The notes below the pieces were generated by a model. The model was not told where the DNA came from, ran no database searches, and worked only from the letters and a program-made list of their open reading frames with translations. 64,000 nucleotides of DNA from Hippopus hippopus. Taxonomy: Eukaryota > Mollusca > Bivalvia > Cardiida > Cardiidae. Position numbers and translations under genes: made by a program. Location: contig OX328099.1 in NCBI GenBank assembly GCA_946811185.2, positions 17,635,859 through 17,699,858 of the forward strand, in the 5' to 3' direction. Of the stretch, positions 22,402 to 33,522 are shown one piece after another (positions within the stretch are counted from its first letter, which is position 1; each line of letters begins with the position of its first letter).

Positions 22402-22634
22402 TTAATTCTTTTCCAGACAACAAAATTATAGACTTGTCCATTTTGAAAGTACCAGTAGACAACAAACTGAAGGTGACTAAGATGACTTAAAATGTCCCAG
22501 ATAGGATAGAAAACATTGTGGGGAGGGGGAAGAAAATGTTAATTTACAGCATTTTCTCCTTTTCCAACAATATTTTCAAAAGCCTTTTTCTGTAGGGTCA
22601 CTGGATCAGGGGTTTTGTTATGATAAAGATTTTG
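22402..22634 (+). repeat. TTAA hairpin MITE
   Basis: A-end TTCTTTTCCAGACAACAAAA; left arm expanded by a G-rich run (GTGGGGAGGGGGAAG); B-end decayed. Confidence 0.75.
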
Positions 22635-22682
22635 AATTCAATCCAAAAAGCTTGATTGTTAAGGAACTTGTCACAGGCTAGG

Positions 22683-24556
22683 GGTATCCGCATAATTCAT
22701 GAATTATTCATGAAAACTGTATGCATACTTCATGCTGTGGTTTCATGAAGACTTCATGATAAATAGGTGAAGTGAATATGAGACAAATGCATTAAAAATT
22801 CATAATACATAGATTCATGAACACTTCATGCATTTTCTTTATCCATGAAAATGCATGAAATCAAGAAGAGATATTGTTCATAAAAACTTCTTGTATCATG
22901 CATCTGTAATCCTTCATGAAGACTTCATGCAAAGATTCTTGAAAGTTTTTCTTCATGAAGATTTCATGCAGTATATGTTCTATACTCCAATTGTCTCATA
23001 TATACTTCACGTTTATTCATGAAGTATTCATGAATCATTTTTTTGGAATTTCAAGAAGAAAGGAGCCATCACTTCTTGAATATTCATGAAGTTTTTCTAT
23101 AGGATTATGCAAGAGCAGTTTTAAAAAATGGACAATTTGTAAGAACTTATAAACTGTGTATGATTCCTCCTTGTAGTTAATTTCTTTCAAAATCACTGAT
23201 TTATACGGAAATTGTCATAAAAAGTCAACATTTTGAGGATTTAAGGCAAAACTGTTGTAACTGCCAATATACGAATTTCATAAGCTCGTAACAGTTCATT
23301 TACTGAGCTGTCCTTGGCTTGACATTCAAACAACAATTGGATTACTCGACCCAGATGGTAAAGGACTGAAGTAGAAGAGGAGCAATCCTCAGAATCCTGT
23401 CCTAATAAGAATTAGAATTAAAATTTAGAAGAGACCACATTGACTCCATGAAACAGTGTGAAAAAGGAGAAATCGGCATAATACCGGCAATCTTAAGATT
23501 ACGCCTGAACTTGTGAATCTGACCCTAACACTGAATCATCTAGATCTCTAAAAAGAACTGATATTGGTATTAACATTCCTTAACTGATCTGAAAGTTTAA
23601 ACGGAGAATATTGTTGGTAAAATGTTTGCTCGACATAATCAGTAAAAACTAATGACTTATCCATTAGAACAAGAATACAAGTAAAATAGACATCAAAAAT
23701 ACCTATCAAACCTGAGAAATGCAGAGGAGAGCGCACTGGACCATAATTATACACACTATGGTAGAAATACTTATGCCATGATGGCCAGAAGCTTGGAAAC
23801 AATTCGAACATGTGCAGTGCATGGAAGACATTTTGTACAAAAGGGAAGCAACTCTCCTGAGCAAAGTCGACTTTGACTGAGCCAGTTCAACTAGAACTAG
23901 GGTCAACTTTACATGAAAACTATGTTCCAGCACACTCCCCGTCTGATATCACGATTCTCTGATATTACCATACTTTAATGTACATGTAAAAATACAAACA
24001 TTCATCATAGAAGACATGTAAGCCATAAGATTAATCCAAAACTGATGTAAACTTAATCAGTGTATTGCAAATCATGATGTTCTCATGAAGAGTGCACTGA
24101 TATGCAGCTCCATTTAAACCTCATAGTCTGAATGAACCTCCTACAGACAAATTTCAACACTCTGTTTACTGCCTTTAATGTCTGCAAAATCACATTACAT
24201 GTATATCAATGTCACAGTTCCTAATGAACTTATTAACTCTCAAGCAATTTTCATGAATTCCCAGGATTTTCAATATTCATGATAAAGTAAATATCTATTC
24301 TTAAACAATTTCATTAATACTTCCAGGATTTTTATATTCATTAAAAAACCTTGATTTATTCTTGAGTGATACTTCATGAATGTTTCCAGGATTTTTGTAA
24401 TGCATAAAGCATTCATGAAGTACTCATAACCTTACTTCATGAATAAATCTTCATGAAGTAAGCTTATAAATTTTGATGAAGTAGTGAAGAGGACTTCATT
24501 AATAATTCGTAATGGATTGAAAAAATCATGATTTCATGAAGTCCATTTTCGCAGGG
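22683..24556. mobile_element. element with CATGAA-motif arms (type unknown)
   Basis: Two arms (about 22690-23100 and 24240-24540) are saturated with the self-complementary motif TTCATGAA in many spacings (TTCATGAAGACTTCATG, TTCATGAAGTATTCATGAAT). The right arm has three ~62 bp units with CCAGGATTTTTATATTCAT. Between the arms ~1.1 kb has no such motif and no recognisable frame. Its right edge truncates the MITE at 24557. Confidence 0.5.
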
Positions 24557-24815
24557 GAACCAAATGAACAGCAAAATTTGAGACTATCCGATTCAAAAGC
24601 ATTTGAAAGTGACAATCTAGTTCTCTGAATTTCTGAAATGATGGCTTTGTCTTTTAAAGGGTAGAAAACATTTAAGGAAAAGGAGAAAATGCTGGTTAAC
24701 AGCATTTTCCCCTTTTCCCTGAATGTTTGGTTCTGGCTAAAAGCATATCTTTTTGTCCCGTACTGTTTTTCCCCAGGATCTTTAGCACAAGAGATATTTT
24801 GGTAAAAAGCCTTTA
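24557..24815 (+). repeat. TTAA hairpin MITE, left terminus cut
   Basis: Starts at AACCAAATGAACAGCAAAAT next to the CATGAA element; hairpin present, ~30 bp extra in the B half. Confidence 0.75.
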
Positions 24816-24911
24816 AGGGCCGCTATTGAATACATACATGTATATAATTATGCAATCTTGATGGAAGATTATATGTATGAAATGAAACAATTGAGCTGTG
24901 TTCAGGCTAAA

Positions 24912-25135
24912 GGGGTTTAAATGCATTTCTGTGACATATTTTACCAAGCAAGTCATCACACAATTATGGATCTATAAAACCCATTTTGTATAGCAAACGA
25001 ATGAATCATGAGGTAGACTGGTCTTCTGCAGAAAATTGATCAATAGCAAAAAGTTTTGACTCATGTCAGTCTGCATGGACTGCGATATGTTTGCAGATGC
25101 ATTAAGCCCCCTTTTAACTGGGCATGTCTCATATA
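24912..25135 (+). repeat. R3 palindromic repeat, long copy
   Basis: Co-linear with 13880-14115; central palindrome decayed (GTCAGTCTGCATGGACTGCG). Confidence 0.7.
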
Positions 25136-25626
25136 TTTTTCTCCCCAGTTTTGTTGCAGAGCTGTTAAAAGCAGGAATTATTTTGTTACATTAACAAAAC
25201 ATGGAGAGTAAAGAGCGTGCCTCCTGGGTTAATCAATAATTCTAGTTGATTAATCCTTTCTGTTGATCTTCAGCATAATCCTTTCTCTATCTGAGAGCTA
25301 AAAGTATTGAAAGCAGTCTTGAAAAGTATGAAATGTTATTTAGTAATTTGGATAGTTTGTCAAGCTGAACAGTTCCAGGTTGGAATGCCAAAGCAATCAT
25401 AAAATTTACATGACTAATAATAATTTGACCTGCAGTCACTTCGAAAATTGACAGATGCAGTATTTAGTGCTCTGGTATGGGGCTATGAACGAAAGGTCTG
25501 GCATGAAATCTTTGAGTACAAGAGTCATGCAACAGGGCAATTTATCAGGTAATACTAGTGCATTCTGGGAAGGAATTTATACAGTGTACCTTTGATGTAG
25601 GAGAGCTTTTCAATCATTATATAGCA
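25136..25626. other. intronic sequence without recognised feature
   Basis: No supported gene or repeat. Confidence 0.55.
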
Positions 25627-25799
25627 TTTACTCCTTACCAAACGATCAAATTTTAAATGTATCCAAAGTGAAAGCATTTGCAGACAACAGATTAAAGTTG
25701 GACAAAATAATAGGATTTGTCTCTGAAAGGGTAGAAAACATTTTCCCACAATGTTTTCAAAGGCCCTATCAATCAGTATTGTATGGTAAAGAGAGTTTA
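25627..25799 (+). repeat. TTAA hairpin MITE, palindrome deleted
   Basis: GTAGAAAACATT joins directly to TTCCCACAATGTTTTC, so the whole inner hairpin is missing while both termini remain. Confidence 0.83.
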
Positions 25800-26606
25800 C
25801 TCAATAATGGATGGGCCGCTTTCAGTGTCATGCTGATGCCAAGTTGGCCTTATGGAGCAGGATAAGTACAATTATTCCATCCCTACTCATCCTAGCCCAC
25901 CTACACCAGGATGTAATGTAATTTAAAGCTGCAAGATAAAAAGAAGCAATAAATGATATAATACACACATTATTTAACAGTGCAGATTCATCCTTTGAGT
26001 ACTCACTACTGTATATTCTAATGAATATTTTTTTTTGCAAAAAGTACTCTAACTTGGTTACCAAACTTAGTAGCTTATCAGGCCAAATAAAGGGCTAACT
26101 GTCTAGAGGTCTTAAGTTGGATTTGTATGTTAAATTTCAGGACTTAAGCCGTAAAAACTTCTTAGCCAATCAGATGGCTAGACATGAAATCTTGAGTTAC
26201 TTTGTAATCATACCCCCTTTATGACAGGTCGGCAAGGAAAACGCTTTTCTGAGAAATGAAATTTTGAATGACCGAAGAAGCAGCTTTTAGTTTTAAGCAT
26301 TTAGAAAAATTGTAGACAGAACATTGATTTGAATGTCAACATCCCACTGTAGACATAATAGAGTACAGGAAAGCATTAATTATGTTATCAACAAAATAAG
26401 GAGTTATGTCCTTGTGTCAAGTCTGCAATCGATGTAATTTTCACTCATTGTTAAGCTATTGTTGTGATTGGATTAACCTACTTTCTTTGGGCAACATTTT
26501 TTTAAAAATTTGTCTTATCCAAACAGTGTCAAGTTTCTATGATTCTATTTATTCTAAGTACCACTGCAAACATTAGGAGAATGTGTAGTAGAGTTCATAT
26601 CATCAG
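25800..26606. other. intronic sequence without recognised feature
   Basis: No supported gene or repeat. Confidence 0.55.
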
Positions 26607-26654
26607 TTCTCTTCTTCTTTTTCTCTTTCTTCCCCTTTCCCCCCCTCCCCCCTT
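26607..26654 (+). repeat. 48-nt homopyrimidine tract
   Basis: Uninterrupted C/T run grading from T-rich to C-rich (ending CCCCCCCTCCCCCCTT). Confidence 0.9.
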
Positions 26655-26786
26655 GATTGGATCATAGGCCATTGAAGCTCTGTTGGTGTGTCACAGAACA
26701 CCGACATTTTCATTGGTTTATCAGCAGACTCCATTACTAGGAATAGCACATTGACACATTGCCTTTATATTGTATGTTAAAATCAA

Positions 26787-26953
26787 AGGTGTGCAACAAA
26801 ATTGCAGAATATTTGACCACCTGTCCTCTTTGATACAGAATATTTTACCAAAAACAGAAAAAAACAACCTAGTGATTGGTGTTGATGATTTTTTCTTTTG
26901 TTTCCAGACCTTTGAGGTTTCAAACTACTCTGCAATTTTGTTGCACACCTTAC
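26787..26953. mobile_element. 167-bp foldback MITE
   Basis: Inverted ends AAGGTGTGCAACAAAATTGC / GCAATTTTGTTGCACACCTT extend with few mismatches to ~38 bp (TTTGACCACC versus GGTTTCAAA). No frame. Confidence 0.8.
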
Positions 26954-27389
26954 GTTATTATATATGATAAAGAGGTGATGGGCCAATGTGCTATATTTAG
27001 TATTGGTGTTCTATGATTGAAATCCCAGTGTTTCATGGTAAACCATTGGAGATTCAAAGGCCTGTGATTCAGACATACACCATGTGTCTGGTTTCAGCAA
27101 TAAGGTTGCTTATAGACATTTCATAAGTTATTTGATTCAGAATTTTTAAAGTCAACTGTGATAAAAATATATATACTGACCTGAATACATTTTGTATTAG
27201 TTTTCACTCCATGGGGTAGGTACAAGGGTTTCTGTAAGTTTCAAGAAGCGTTTTTTCTCACAACAAATATCAAAGAAGAATTTTTATTGCAAAAAGTCTG
27301 CATTAATCATAGAACAATCACTAATTCTATTCTGTTCCTCTGAAAGTCAATGCACAAGGACAGTTATTTATCATGTTGTCTCTATAAAT
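26954..27389. other. intronic sequence without recognised feature
   Basis: No supported gene or repeat. Confidence 0.5.
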
Positions 27390-27590
27390 TTAACTTTTTA
27401 CCACATTAGAAAACGTTAGACTCAAATTGAAAGTATTTGCAGGCAGCAAATAAAAATGATGAAGATAGTGTGGGAAATGGCAGAAAACTTTGTTAGAAAA
27501 GGAGAAAGTGCTGATTTTCTCCTTTTCCCATAAAGTTTCCAAAAGCTTTCTTTCTCAGCGCCATCTAAAATTGGGATTGTCTGGAATGGC
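27390..27590 (+). repeat. TTAA hairpin MITE, decayed
   Basis: Short hairpin GGAGAAAGTGCTGATTTTCTCC without the GGTTACC centre; B-end ends GGGATTGTCTGG. Confidence 0.75.
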
Positions 27591-27776
27591 TGACTCTTCT
27601 CATCAAGATTCACATTCAAATCCAAGTTCTGTATCTATTGTCCAAGGAGAATGAACAAAGAAAACAGTGTTGAAACTAGAATGGTTCAGCTTCTTGTTAG
27701 GCTGATTGATTGAATAAATGGTGTTTTATGCTACTTTCAATGTTATTTTATTCATATCATGTTGACAGCTCACATA

Positions 27777-28005
27777 TTAACCCTTTACCACACAATGACG
27801 CCTTTTAACGCCCCTGAAGAAGAGGCCTTTTGAAAACATTGTGGGAAAAGGAAAAAATGCTGGTAACCAGCATTTTCTCCTTTTCCCACAAAGTTTTCTA
27901 CCCTATCAAAGAAAAGTTGTGTCATTTGAGCCACTATGAAATTGTCGTCTGCAAATGCTTTCAGTGTGGATAGGTCTTAAACTTTGCCGTGTGGTAAAGG
28001 GTTAA
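27777..28005 (-). repeat. TTAA hairpin MITE in a SINE, 229 bp
   Basis: Clean copy with TTAA on both sides inside SINE sequence. Confidence 0.92.
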
Positions 28006-28055
28006 TGTGTGTCCTTGGTTTCACCCAGCTAGGATAGGGCTCTGAAGTGTCTTTC

Positions 28056-28285
28056 TTAACTCTTTACCAGATGACAAAATTTAAGACTAGTCCAAATTGA
28101 AAGCATTTGCAGACAACAAAATAAATGTGACTCTAATTTCGATGATTGTTTTGGGAAGGGTAGAAAACATTGTGGGAAAAGGAGAAAATGCTGGTTACCA
28201 GCATTTTCTCCTTTTTCCCACAGTGTTTTCAAAAGGCTTCCTTTTCAGGGTTTTTAGAAGTCGGGATTGTGTGGTAAAGGGTTAA
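28056..28285 (+). repeat. TTAA hairpin MITE in a SINE, 230 bp
   Basis: Flanks GTGTCTTTC-TTAA and TTAA-GGACACTCC. Removing the insert and one TTAA gives GTGTCTTTCTTAAGGACACT, matching GTGTCTTGCTCAAGGACACT at 55368 and proving the TTAA duplication. Confidence 0.94.
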
Positions 28286-28385
28286 GGACACTCCTATGAA
28301 AAGCTTGGTGCATCTAGTGAAGCTCGAAACCTGTACCTCCCCTGATTATAAACCCTACACTTTATCACTGAGCCATGAAGGGCCA

Positions 28386-28416
28386 CTTTTTTTTGGGGGG
28401 GGGGTGTGGGGGGGGC
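28386..28416 (+). repeat. G-run, potential quadruplex
   Basis: Two runs of eight or more G separated by TGT after a T-run. Confidence 0.85.
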
Positions 28417-28467
28417 TGTGTCCTGCAAAGAGAAAAAATGTTGTGCTTCATACGATGCTTGGTCTGC

Positions 28468-28681
28468 TTAGCCTATTACCAAACAATCTGGTGTTTTCAC
28501 GACCCTGAAGAATAAAGCTTTTGAAAACATAATGGGAAAAGGAGTATATGCTGAATACCAGCATTTTCTCCATTTCCCATAATGTTTTCTACCATCACAA
28601 ATATACATCTTATCCATATATTATTGTCTGTCTGCAAATGTATGAAAAATTCCTAAGATTTTGTCATCTGGAAAAAAATTA
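28468..28681 (-). repeat. TTAA hairpin MITE, decayed
   Basis: B-end CTATTACCAAACAATCTG; hairpin loop GCTGAATACCAGC; A-end lacks GGTAAAG. Confidence 0.78.
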
Positions 28682-28706
28682 TCTACAGAGGTTGTAGATT
28701 CTAGTT

Positions 28707-28927
28707 TTAATAACTTTCTTTGAGTTTTAACAACCCTAATAAAGAAGACTTTTGAAAGTATTGTGGGAAATGGAGAAAATACTGGTAACCAGCATTTTCT
28801 TCTTATCCCACAATGTTTTCTTCCCAATCAAAAATGAATTCCATCATTCGAACCACATTTAAATTGTTGGTAGCAAATGTTTTGAATTTTGACTAGTCCA
28901 AAATTTTGTTTTTGGGTAAAGGATTAA
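28707..28927 (-). repeat. TTAA hairpin MITE
   Basis: Terminal B-end changed to TAACTTTCTTTGAG; A-end complete (TTTGGGTAAAGGATTAA). Confidence 0.82.
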
Positions 28928-29352
28928 GTTTTATTTGGGCCATCAATGATAATGATAATGAGAATGACTTTGGACTAAGAGGGAGAAAGTTTGACATAAG
29001 TAGAGGTGTATGTGGAGTTTTGAATAATTCATTCACTCTCAGCTGCTTGATAGATTACAGAAAAAAGGTGGTTGTAAATTTCAGCTGTACAAACAGAAAG
29101 CATGTTTTTGCATATCTAGATTGATTGCTCAAAACAAATTATAATTGATGGGAAGTGCTCTGAATAGTAATTGTTTCAAGTGTCAATATATCCTCTCTTC
29201 GATGTGCGCCAAAATGCATAATACTTATCTATTATACCTCACTAAATCTTGGATCATAATTCAAAACATGAGTTATGCTTGCAATAATAATTTAACAATA
29301 TGCAAGAAGCTCAGACTGTGAATTTATAACCCCACTCTTTTGGTATTATACG
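28928..29352. other. intronic sequence without recognised feature
   Basis: No supported gene or repeat. Confidence 0.55.
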
Positions 29353-29511
29353 CTAAACCCTTTATCAAACACTTCTGAGTTTTTATGGCCTGAAGAAAGT
29401 TGGCTTTTTAAAACATTAGGGAAAGGAGAAAATGCTGGTAACCAGCAATGTTCTCCACTTTTCACAATGTTGTCTGTAAGTTGAAAATTCTGTTGTATGG
29501 TAAAAAGTTAA
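29353..29511 (-). repeat. TTAA hairpin MITE with internal deletion
   Basis: 159 bp: B-end and hairpin present, most of the A half missing before TTGTATGGTAAAAAGTTAA. Confidence 0.78.
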
Positions 29512-29544
29512 CTGGTATATCATATTATTGTTTGTTCGGAGTTA

Positions 29545-29800
29545 AATGCCTTTTTAACAGCTTAAAGGTCATAACACAGCAGTCAGTGCACCTACAAATG
29601 TATTTCCTGGCTTTCTCACGCCAGTACTGACACAACTTTCTTTTCAAGTTACTGACTGCTTTTCTCACATGCATTAGAGGTGAGATGTGAAAAATTGCCA
29701 GAAAGAAAGTTTGCCTCAACCGGGTATCAAACTGGCAACCACTAGGTCATGAGTCAGATAGGCTAACCACTGAGCTACCCAACCAGGCAGCATGTCTCGT
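29545..29800 (-). mobile_element. tRNA-derived SINE (family 2)
   Basis: On the - strand: head GGTTGGGTAGCTCAGTGGTT (A box), GCCAGTTTGATACCC (B box), body TCTCACATGCATTAG-like region, GAAAGTTGTGTCAGTACTGG and tail AGGAAATACATTTG...GGTGCACTGACTGC. Same order as 63425-63660. Not a tRNA: no acceptor stem closure. Confidence 0.82.
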
Positions 29801-30104
29801 ACATGTTACATTGTCTCATTTTTCTGGGTCTGACATTCATATTGCAGTTTCTATAAAAAAAATTTCCCAACAGGAATTAATCCAATTTACCTCGAAATTT
29901 TAGAAAGCTTGGAACTATTTATCTTCAGTCAATTGTGTATAATTGTATTAAATTGCACTAAATTCATCAAGCATAAAGCTTTGATGTTTTCTGGAAAAGT
30001 GAGATCAATGTACAGGGTAAATTCATACCATGAAGCGTGGAATAAACCTATCAGACATTTTGATCCTAGAAATACAACCCAAATAACTCCTATTTCATGG
30101 CTGT

Positions 30105-30235
30105 GTTTGTATACAGTGTCTTAGCAAAGTGGACAGTGCAGATCAAAGATCAGGCTGCATGTTTTGTGCAGCCTGATCTTGATCTACACTGGCCGCAAAG
30201 GCAACTATAGTCATGAAAGGCACTTTCAAGGTTAA
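30105..30235 (+). repeat. R2 palindromic repeat, long copy
   Basis: GATCAAAGATCAGGCTGCAT / GTGCAGCCTGATCTTGATCT plus CACTGGCCGCAAAGGCAACT and GAAAGGCACTTTCAAGGTTA. Sequence left of it (29990-30105) also aligns with the inverted copy at 59070-59300. Confidence 0.78.
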
Positions 30236-30237
30236 AG

Positions 30238-30410
30238 AAGGTGTTTGGAAACATTTTTGGAAGAGGAGAAAATGCTGGTAGCAAGCACTTTCTCCTTTTT
30301 CCACTTTTTTTTATCCTCTCAACAACAACTTGCTGTATGTGGGCGGCATTTGATACTTTGTCTGCAAATGGTTCCAGTTAGGGCAAGTCTGAAATTTTAT
30401 CATCTGGTAA
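30238..30410 (-). repeat. TTAA hairpin MITE, B-end lost
   Basis: Begins in the left hairpin arm (GGAAACATTTTTGGAAGAGG) and ends at ATCTGGTAA, abutting the next copy. Confidence 0.77.
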
Positions 30411-30629
30411 ACCCTGTACTAGGTGACAAAATTTTAGCTTTGTCCAAATTGAAAGCATTTGCAGATGACAATTTCACTGTGGCTCAAATGGCGCAATTTT
30501 TCTTTGATAGGGTAGAAAACATTGTGGGAAAAGGAGAAAATGCTGGTTACCAGCATTTTTCCTGCAATGTTTTTAAACAGCTTCTTTCCAAGGGTCATTA
30601 AAAGTCGGCATTGTGCAGTAAATGGTTAA
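30407..30629 (+). repeat. TTAA hairpin MITE
   Basis: A-end ACCCTGTACTAGGTGACAAA; right arm lost TTTTCTCC so the palindrome is lopsided; B-end GTGCAGTAAATGGTTAA. Confidence 0.82.
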
Positions 30630-30807
30630 AGGTTAAAGTTCATTAGCAATGCATCCCAAATGCATATTGCATGCACTGAATTTCCTTTGAGATCACACTG
30701 AAATTTACTACGATTTAAAAGTGTCTGTAAAGATCTATCAGTATCTGGCTCTCTCAAAGTTGGTGGTTACATTAAGCCTTAAAGCGCTGGAACCAACTTA
30801 AAATGAT

Positions 30808-30880
30808 TTTGTGGACAGTGTAGATCAAGATCAGACTGCACAGAACGAGCAGTCTGATCTTGGATCTGCATTGTCCACTA
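30808..30880. repeat. R2 palindromic repeat
   Basis: GACAGTGTAGATCAAGATCA, TGCACAGAACGAGCAGTC, TGATCTTGGATCTGCATTGTC. Confidence 0.75.
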
Positions 30881-30971
30881 TTCTGTTACATATTCTGGCC
30901 GACACAACCTTGGTACAGCATTATTTTGATTTTTTTACCTTGATTTGAAAAGGTCATTTGAATTCAACACT

Positions 30972-31181
30972 TTAACCCTTTCCCAAACAACAAATTTTAG
31001 ACTCTTCCAAACTGAGAGCATCCACAAACGAAAAATTCAGAATGGGTACAAATGAGCTTCAGGTCTCTGATAGGGTAGAAAACATTGTGGGAAAAGGAGA
31101 AAATGCTGGTTTCCCACAATGTTTTCAAAAGCCTTCTTTCCCAGGGTCGTGAAAACCAGGGATTGTTTGGTAAAGGGTTAA
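30972..31181 (+). repeat. TTAA hairpin MITE, right inner arm deleted
   Basis: AATGCTGGT is followed at once by TTCCCACAATGTTTTC. Ends otherwise complete. Confidence 0.85.
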
Positions 31182-31304
31182 GGATTAATAGAAGGCCAGT
31201 TTTTAGTCAGAACGTAATTATAATATTTTAAAATGATTACCTAATACTCATTTTGCATTGTCAATTTTTGTGGCAGAAAAACACTTTTTAAACTTGTATG
31301 AGGG

Positions 31305-31465
31305 ATTTGGTATGGCTCAGTGGTTAAATGCAGGACATGTTACCATGAGGCCCCGGGTTTGAGCCTGGCTGGAAACAGTGGGTTTTTTATGTGAGTGCCC
31401 TTAGATAAGACACTTCAGAGCCCTGGCCTAGTGCTGGTGAAACAACATACAAATAAAAGTGTCTC
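31305..31465 (+). mobile_element. tRNA-derived SINE (family 1)
   Basis: Head GTATGGCTCAGTGGTTAAAT (A box) and GGGTTTGAGCCTGG (B box), body GATAAGACACTTCAGAGCCC and CTAGTGCTGGTGAAAC. Cut by the MITE fragment that follows. Confidence 0.8.
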
Positions 31466-31479
31466 AAAAGATAAAGATC

Positions 31480-31606
31480 ATTTGGTAAAAGGCAGAAAAC
31501 ATTGTGGGAAAAGGAGAAAATGTTGGTTACCAGCATTTTTCTCCTTTTCCCAATATGTTTTCAAGAGCTTTCTTCCCTAGGGTTGTTAAGTCAGATTTGT
31601 TATTAA
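31480..31606 (+). repeat. TTAA hairpin MITE, left half lost
   Basis: Starts TTGGTAAAAGGCAGAAAAC; hairpin and B half present; shares TTAA 31603-31606 with the next copy. Confidence 0.75.
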
Positions 31607-31831
31607 CCCTTTACCACACAATTCGAACATTTAACGACTCTGAGAAAGAAATCTTTTGAAAACATTGTGGTTAATGGAGAAAATGCTGGTAACCAGCATT
31701 TTCTCCTTTTCCCACATTGTTTTCTACCCTTCCAAAAACAAACTTCAATTTTTCAGCCACATTTATTTTGTAGACTGCAAATGCTTTCAATTTGTATCAC
31801 TCTAAAATTTTCCCATCTGGTAAAGGGTTAT
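31603..31831 (-). repeat. TTAA hairpin MITE, 229 bp
   Basis: Full length; left arm GTGGTTAATGGAG creates an extra internal TTAA; right flank TTAT. Confidence 0.88.
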
Positions 31832-31963
31832 GCAAGGAATGAAGCACTGCCGAAGCTTGTCCCCCTCTCTTTCCTGAAGACATCTAGAATTAATGAAGCT
31901 TAAAGCTCATTTCCTTGTACCATCTATTTAACCAAATAGAAAATTGGGAGTGCCTTCACTCTC

Positions 31964-32202
31964 CACCCTTTACCACACTATCCAGAGTTTTAACGACCCT
32001 GAAATATTAGAAGGCTTTTTGAAAACGATTTGTGGAAAAGAAGAAAATGCTGGTAACCAGCATTTTCTTCTTTTCCCAAATTGTTTCCTGCTGTTTCATA
32101 GATCAATTCGATCGTTTGAGACACATTTAATTTTTCATTTGCACATTGCAAATTCTTTGGATTTTGAGTAATGGAAAACTGCGTTATATGGTAAAGAGTT
32201 AA
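31964..32202 (-). repeat. TTAA hairpin MITE
   Basis: Slightly longer (ATATTAG insertion in B half, extra TTTGCACATTGC in A half); ends at TTAA 32199-32202. Confidence 0.82.
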
Positions 32203-32422
32203 GTCTTTAACAAACCACAAAATTATAGACTTGCCTATATTGAAAGCTGAAGACAAAAACTTGATGTGGCTAAATGTTAGTGTTTGTGTTTGATACTGTA
32301 GGAAACGCTGTGGGAAAAAGAAAACATAGTGATAACCGGCATTTTCTCCTTGTCCCACAATATTTTCAAAAGCCATTTACTTTAGGATCATTTAAAACTT
32401 GGATTGTGTGGTAAAAGGTTAA
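32199..32422 (+). repeat. TTAA hairpin MITE, abutting copy
   Basis: Shares TTAA 32199-32202 with its left neighbour; hairpin mutated (AAACATAGTGATAACCGGC). Confidence 0.78.
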
Positions 32423-32817
32423 GTCTGTGGGATAATTGGAAATTGCACCAAGGATGGTAAATTTTTGCATTTTGTTGTACAATGATATTAAATAATTTTG
32501 CATATAGAATAAAATCTAAATGTTAATGTTTGAATGCAGGGATGTATTATTCTGTTATGATTATTGCCATAATTTTCTTGTAACAGTAATTTGTATGATC
32601 AAGATGTTAATGTGAAAAACACAGCTTCTGTTGTTGGTAAGGATGTCAAGTGTTCAACAAGGATTGCATATGACATCTGCAGATAATTGTTAGTCACGCA
32701 TAATCTTGGGGGAAGTTAAAAAAATTAATTGGCAGGGAAAAAAAAAAGCAGTTTGGCAGAATAAATCATTACTTTTATCCTTGAGTTTGGTGAACAATGA
32801 ATAAAATAATTTTGTTC
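32423..32817. other. intronic AT-rich sequence
   Basis: No supported gene or repeat. Confidence 0.55.
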
Positions 32818-33032
32818 CTAACTCTTTACCACACAGTCCTGACTGTTAATGACCATGAGAAAGAAAGCTTTTGAAAACATTATCGGAAAAGGAGAAAATG
32901 CTGGTATCCAGTGAAACAATGTTTTTACCCCCACAAAATCAAATCTCATCATTTGAGACACACTGAATTTGTCATCTGCAAATGCTTTCAAATTGGTAAA
33001 GTCTGAAACTCTGTCCTCTGGTAAAGAGTTAA
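32818..33032 (-). repeat. TTAA hairpin MITE, right arm partly deleted
   Basis: GCTGGTATCCAG passes to TGAAACAATGTTTTTACC; both termini intact. Confidence 0.83.
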
Positions 33033-33127
33033 TCAATGTTGTTGAAAGGTAAGTAATGGCAAGCAGCATTCCTGTCATCCTTTTTAGGTGCCTGGAATTG
33101 GTAATCAGAAAAGCCAGGTTCAATTCT

Positions 33128-33292
33128 CATTACGACTCATAATCTGGAGGCCAGGGGTTCGAGCCTCACTGAAAGCACTGAGCTTTTTCTGGAAGTATCC
33201 TTGGGCAAGATACTTCAGAGCTCTAGCCTAGTACTAGCGGAACCCAAGACAAACATGAATATGTGAACTGCTGCTGTGAGACGACTGACATA
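33128..33292 (+). mobile_element. tRNA-derived SINE (family 1), 5' truncated
   Basis: B box GGGGTTCGAGCCTC, body TTGGGCAAGATACTTCAGAG and CTAGCCTAGTACTAGCGGAA, tail AATATGTGAACTGCTGC. Confidence 0.78.
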
Positions 33293-33293
33293 T

Positions 33294-33522
33294 TTAACTC
33301 TTTTGCAAACACCAAATTTTGGATTTGTCCAGATTGAAAGCATTTGCAGAGGACAAGATGAGTTTGACTTAAGAATTAAAATTTGTTTTTGGTAGGGTAG
33401 AAAACATTGTGGTTAAAGGTGAAAATGCTAGTTTCCAGCATTTTCTCCTTTTCACACAAAGTTTTCAAAAGACTTCTTCTCCAGGGTTGTTAAAAGTCAG
33501 GATTGTGTGGTAAAAGGTTTAA
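33294..33522 (+). repeat. TTAA hairpin MITE, 229 bp
   Basis: Directly abuts the SINE tail; both TTAA present. Confidence 0.88.

Larger units (their letters stand above)
27718..28395 (-). mobile_element. tRNA-derived SINE (family 1) split by two MITEs
   Basis: On the - strand the SINE head reads ATGGCTCAGTGATAAAG (A box) and CAGGTTTCGAGC (B box) at 28395-28320. The body (GTGTCTTT, CCAGCTAGGATAGGGCTCTG) and tail (CATATCATGTTGACAGC) are separated by MITEs at 27777-28005 and 28056-28285. The continuous version is at 55262-55480. Confidence 0.8.

Noticed and set aside
27201..27233. 33-nt phase-1 open segment ending at GTAAGT
   Set aside because: Acceptor context (TTTTGTATTAG) is weak and there is no supporting feature.
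29718..29800. tRNA gene on the - strand
   Set aside because: A and B boxes are present but no closed acceptor stem, and the sequence continues into the same body and tail as the other family-2 SINEs.
30000..30110. Conserved segment shared with 59190-59300 as a possible exon
   Set aside because: It is the outer flank of the long R2 repeat in inverted orientation, not coding.
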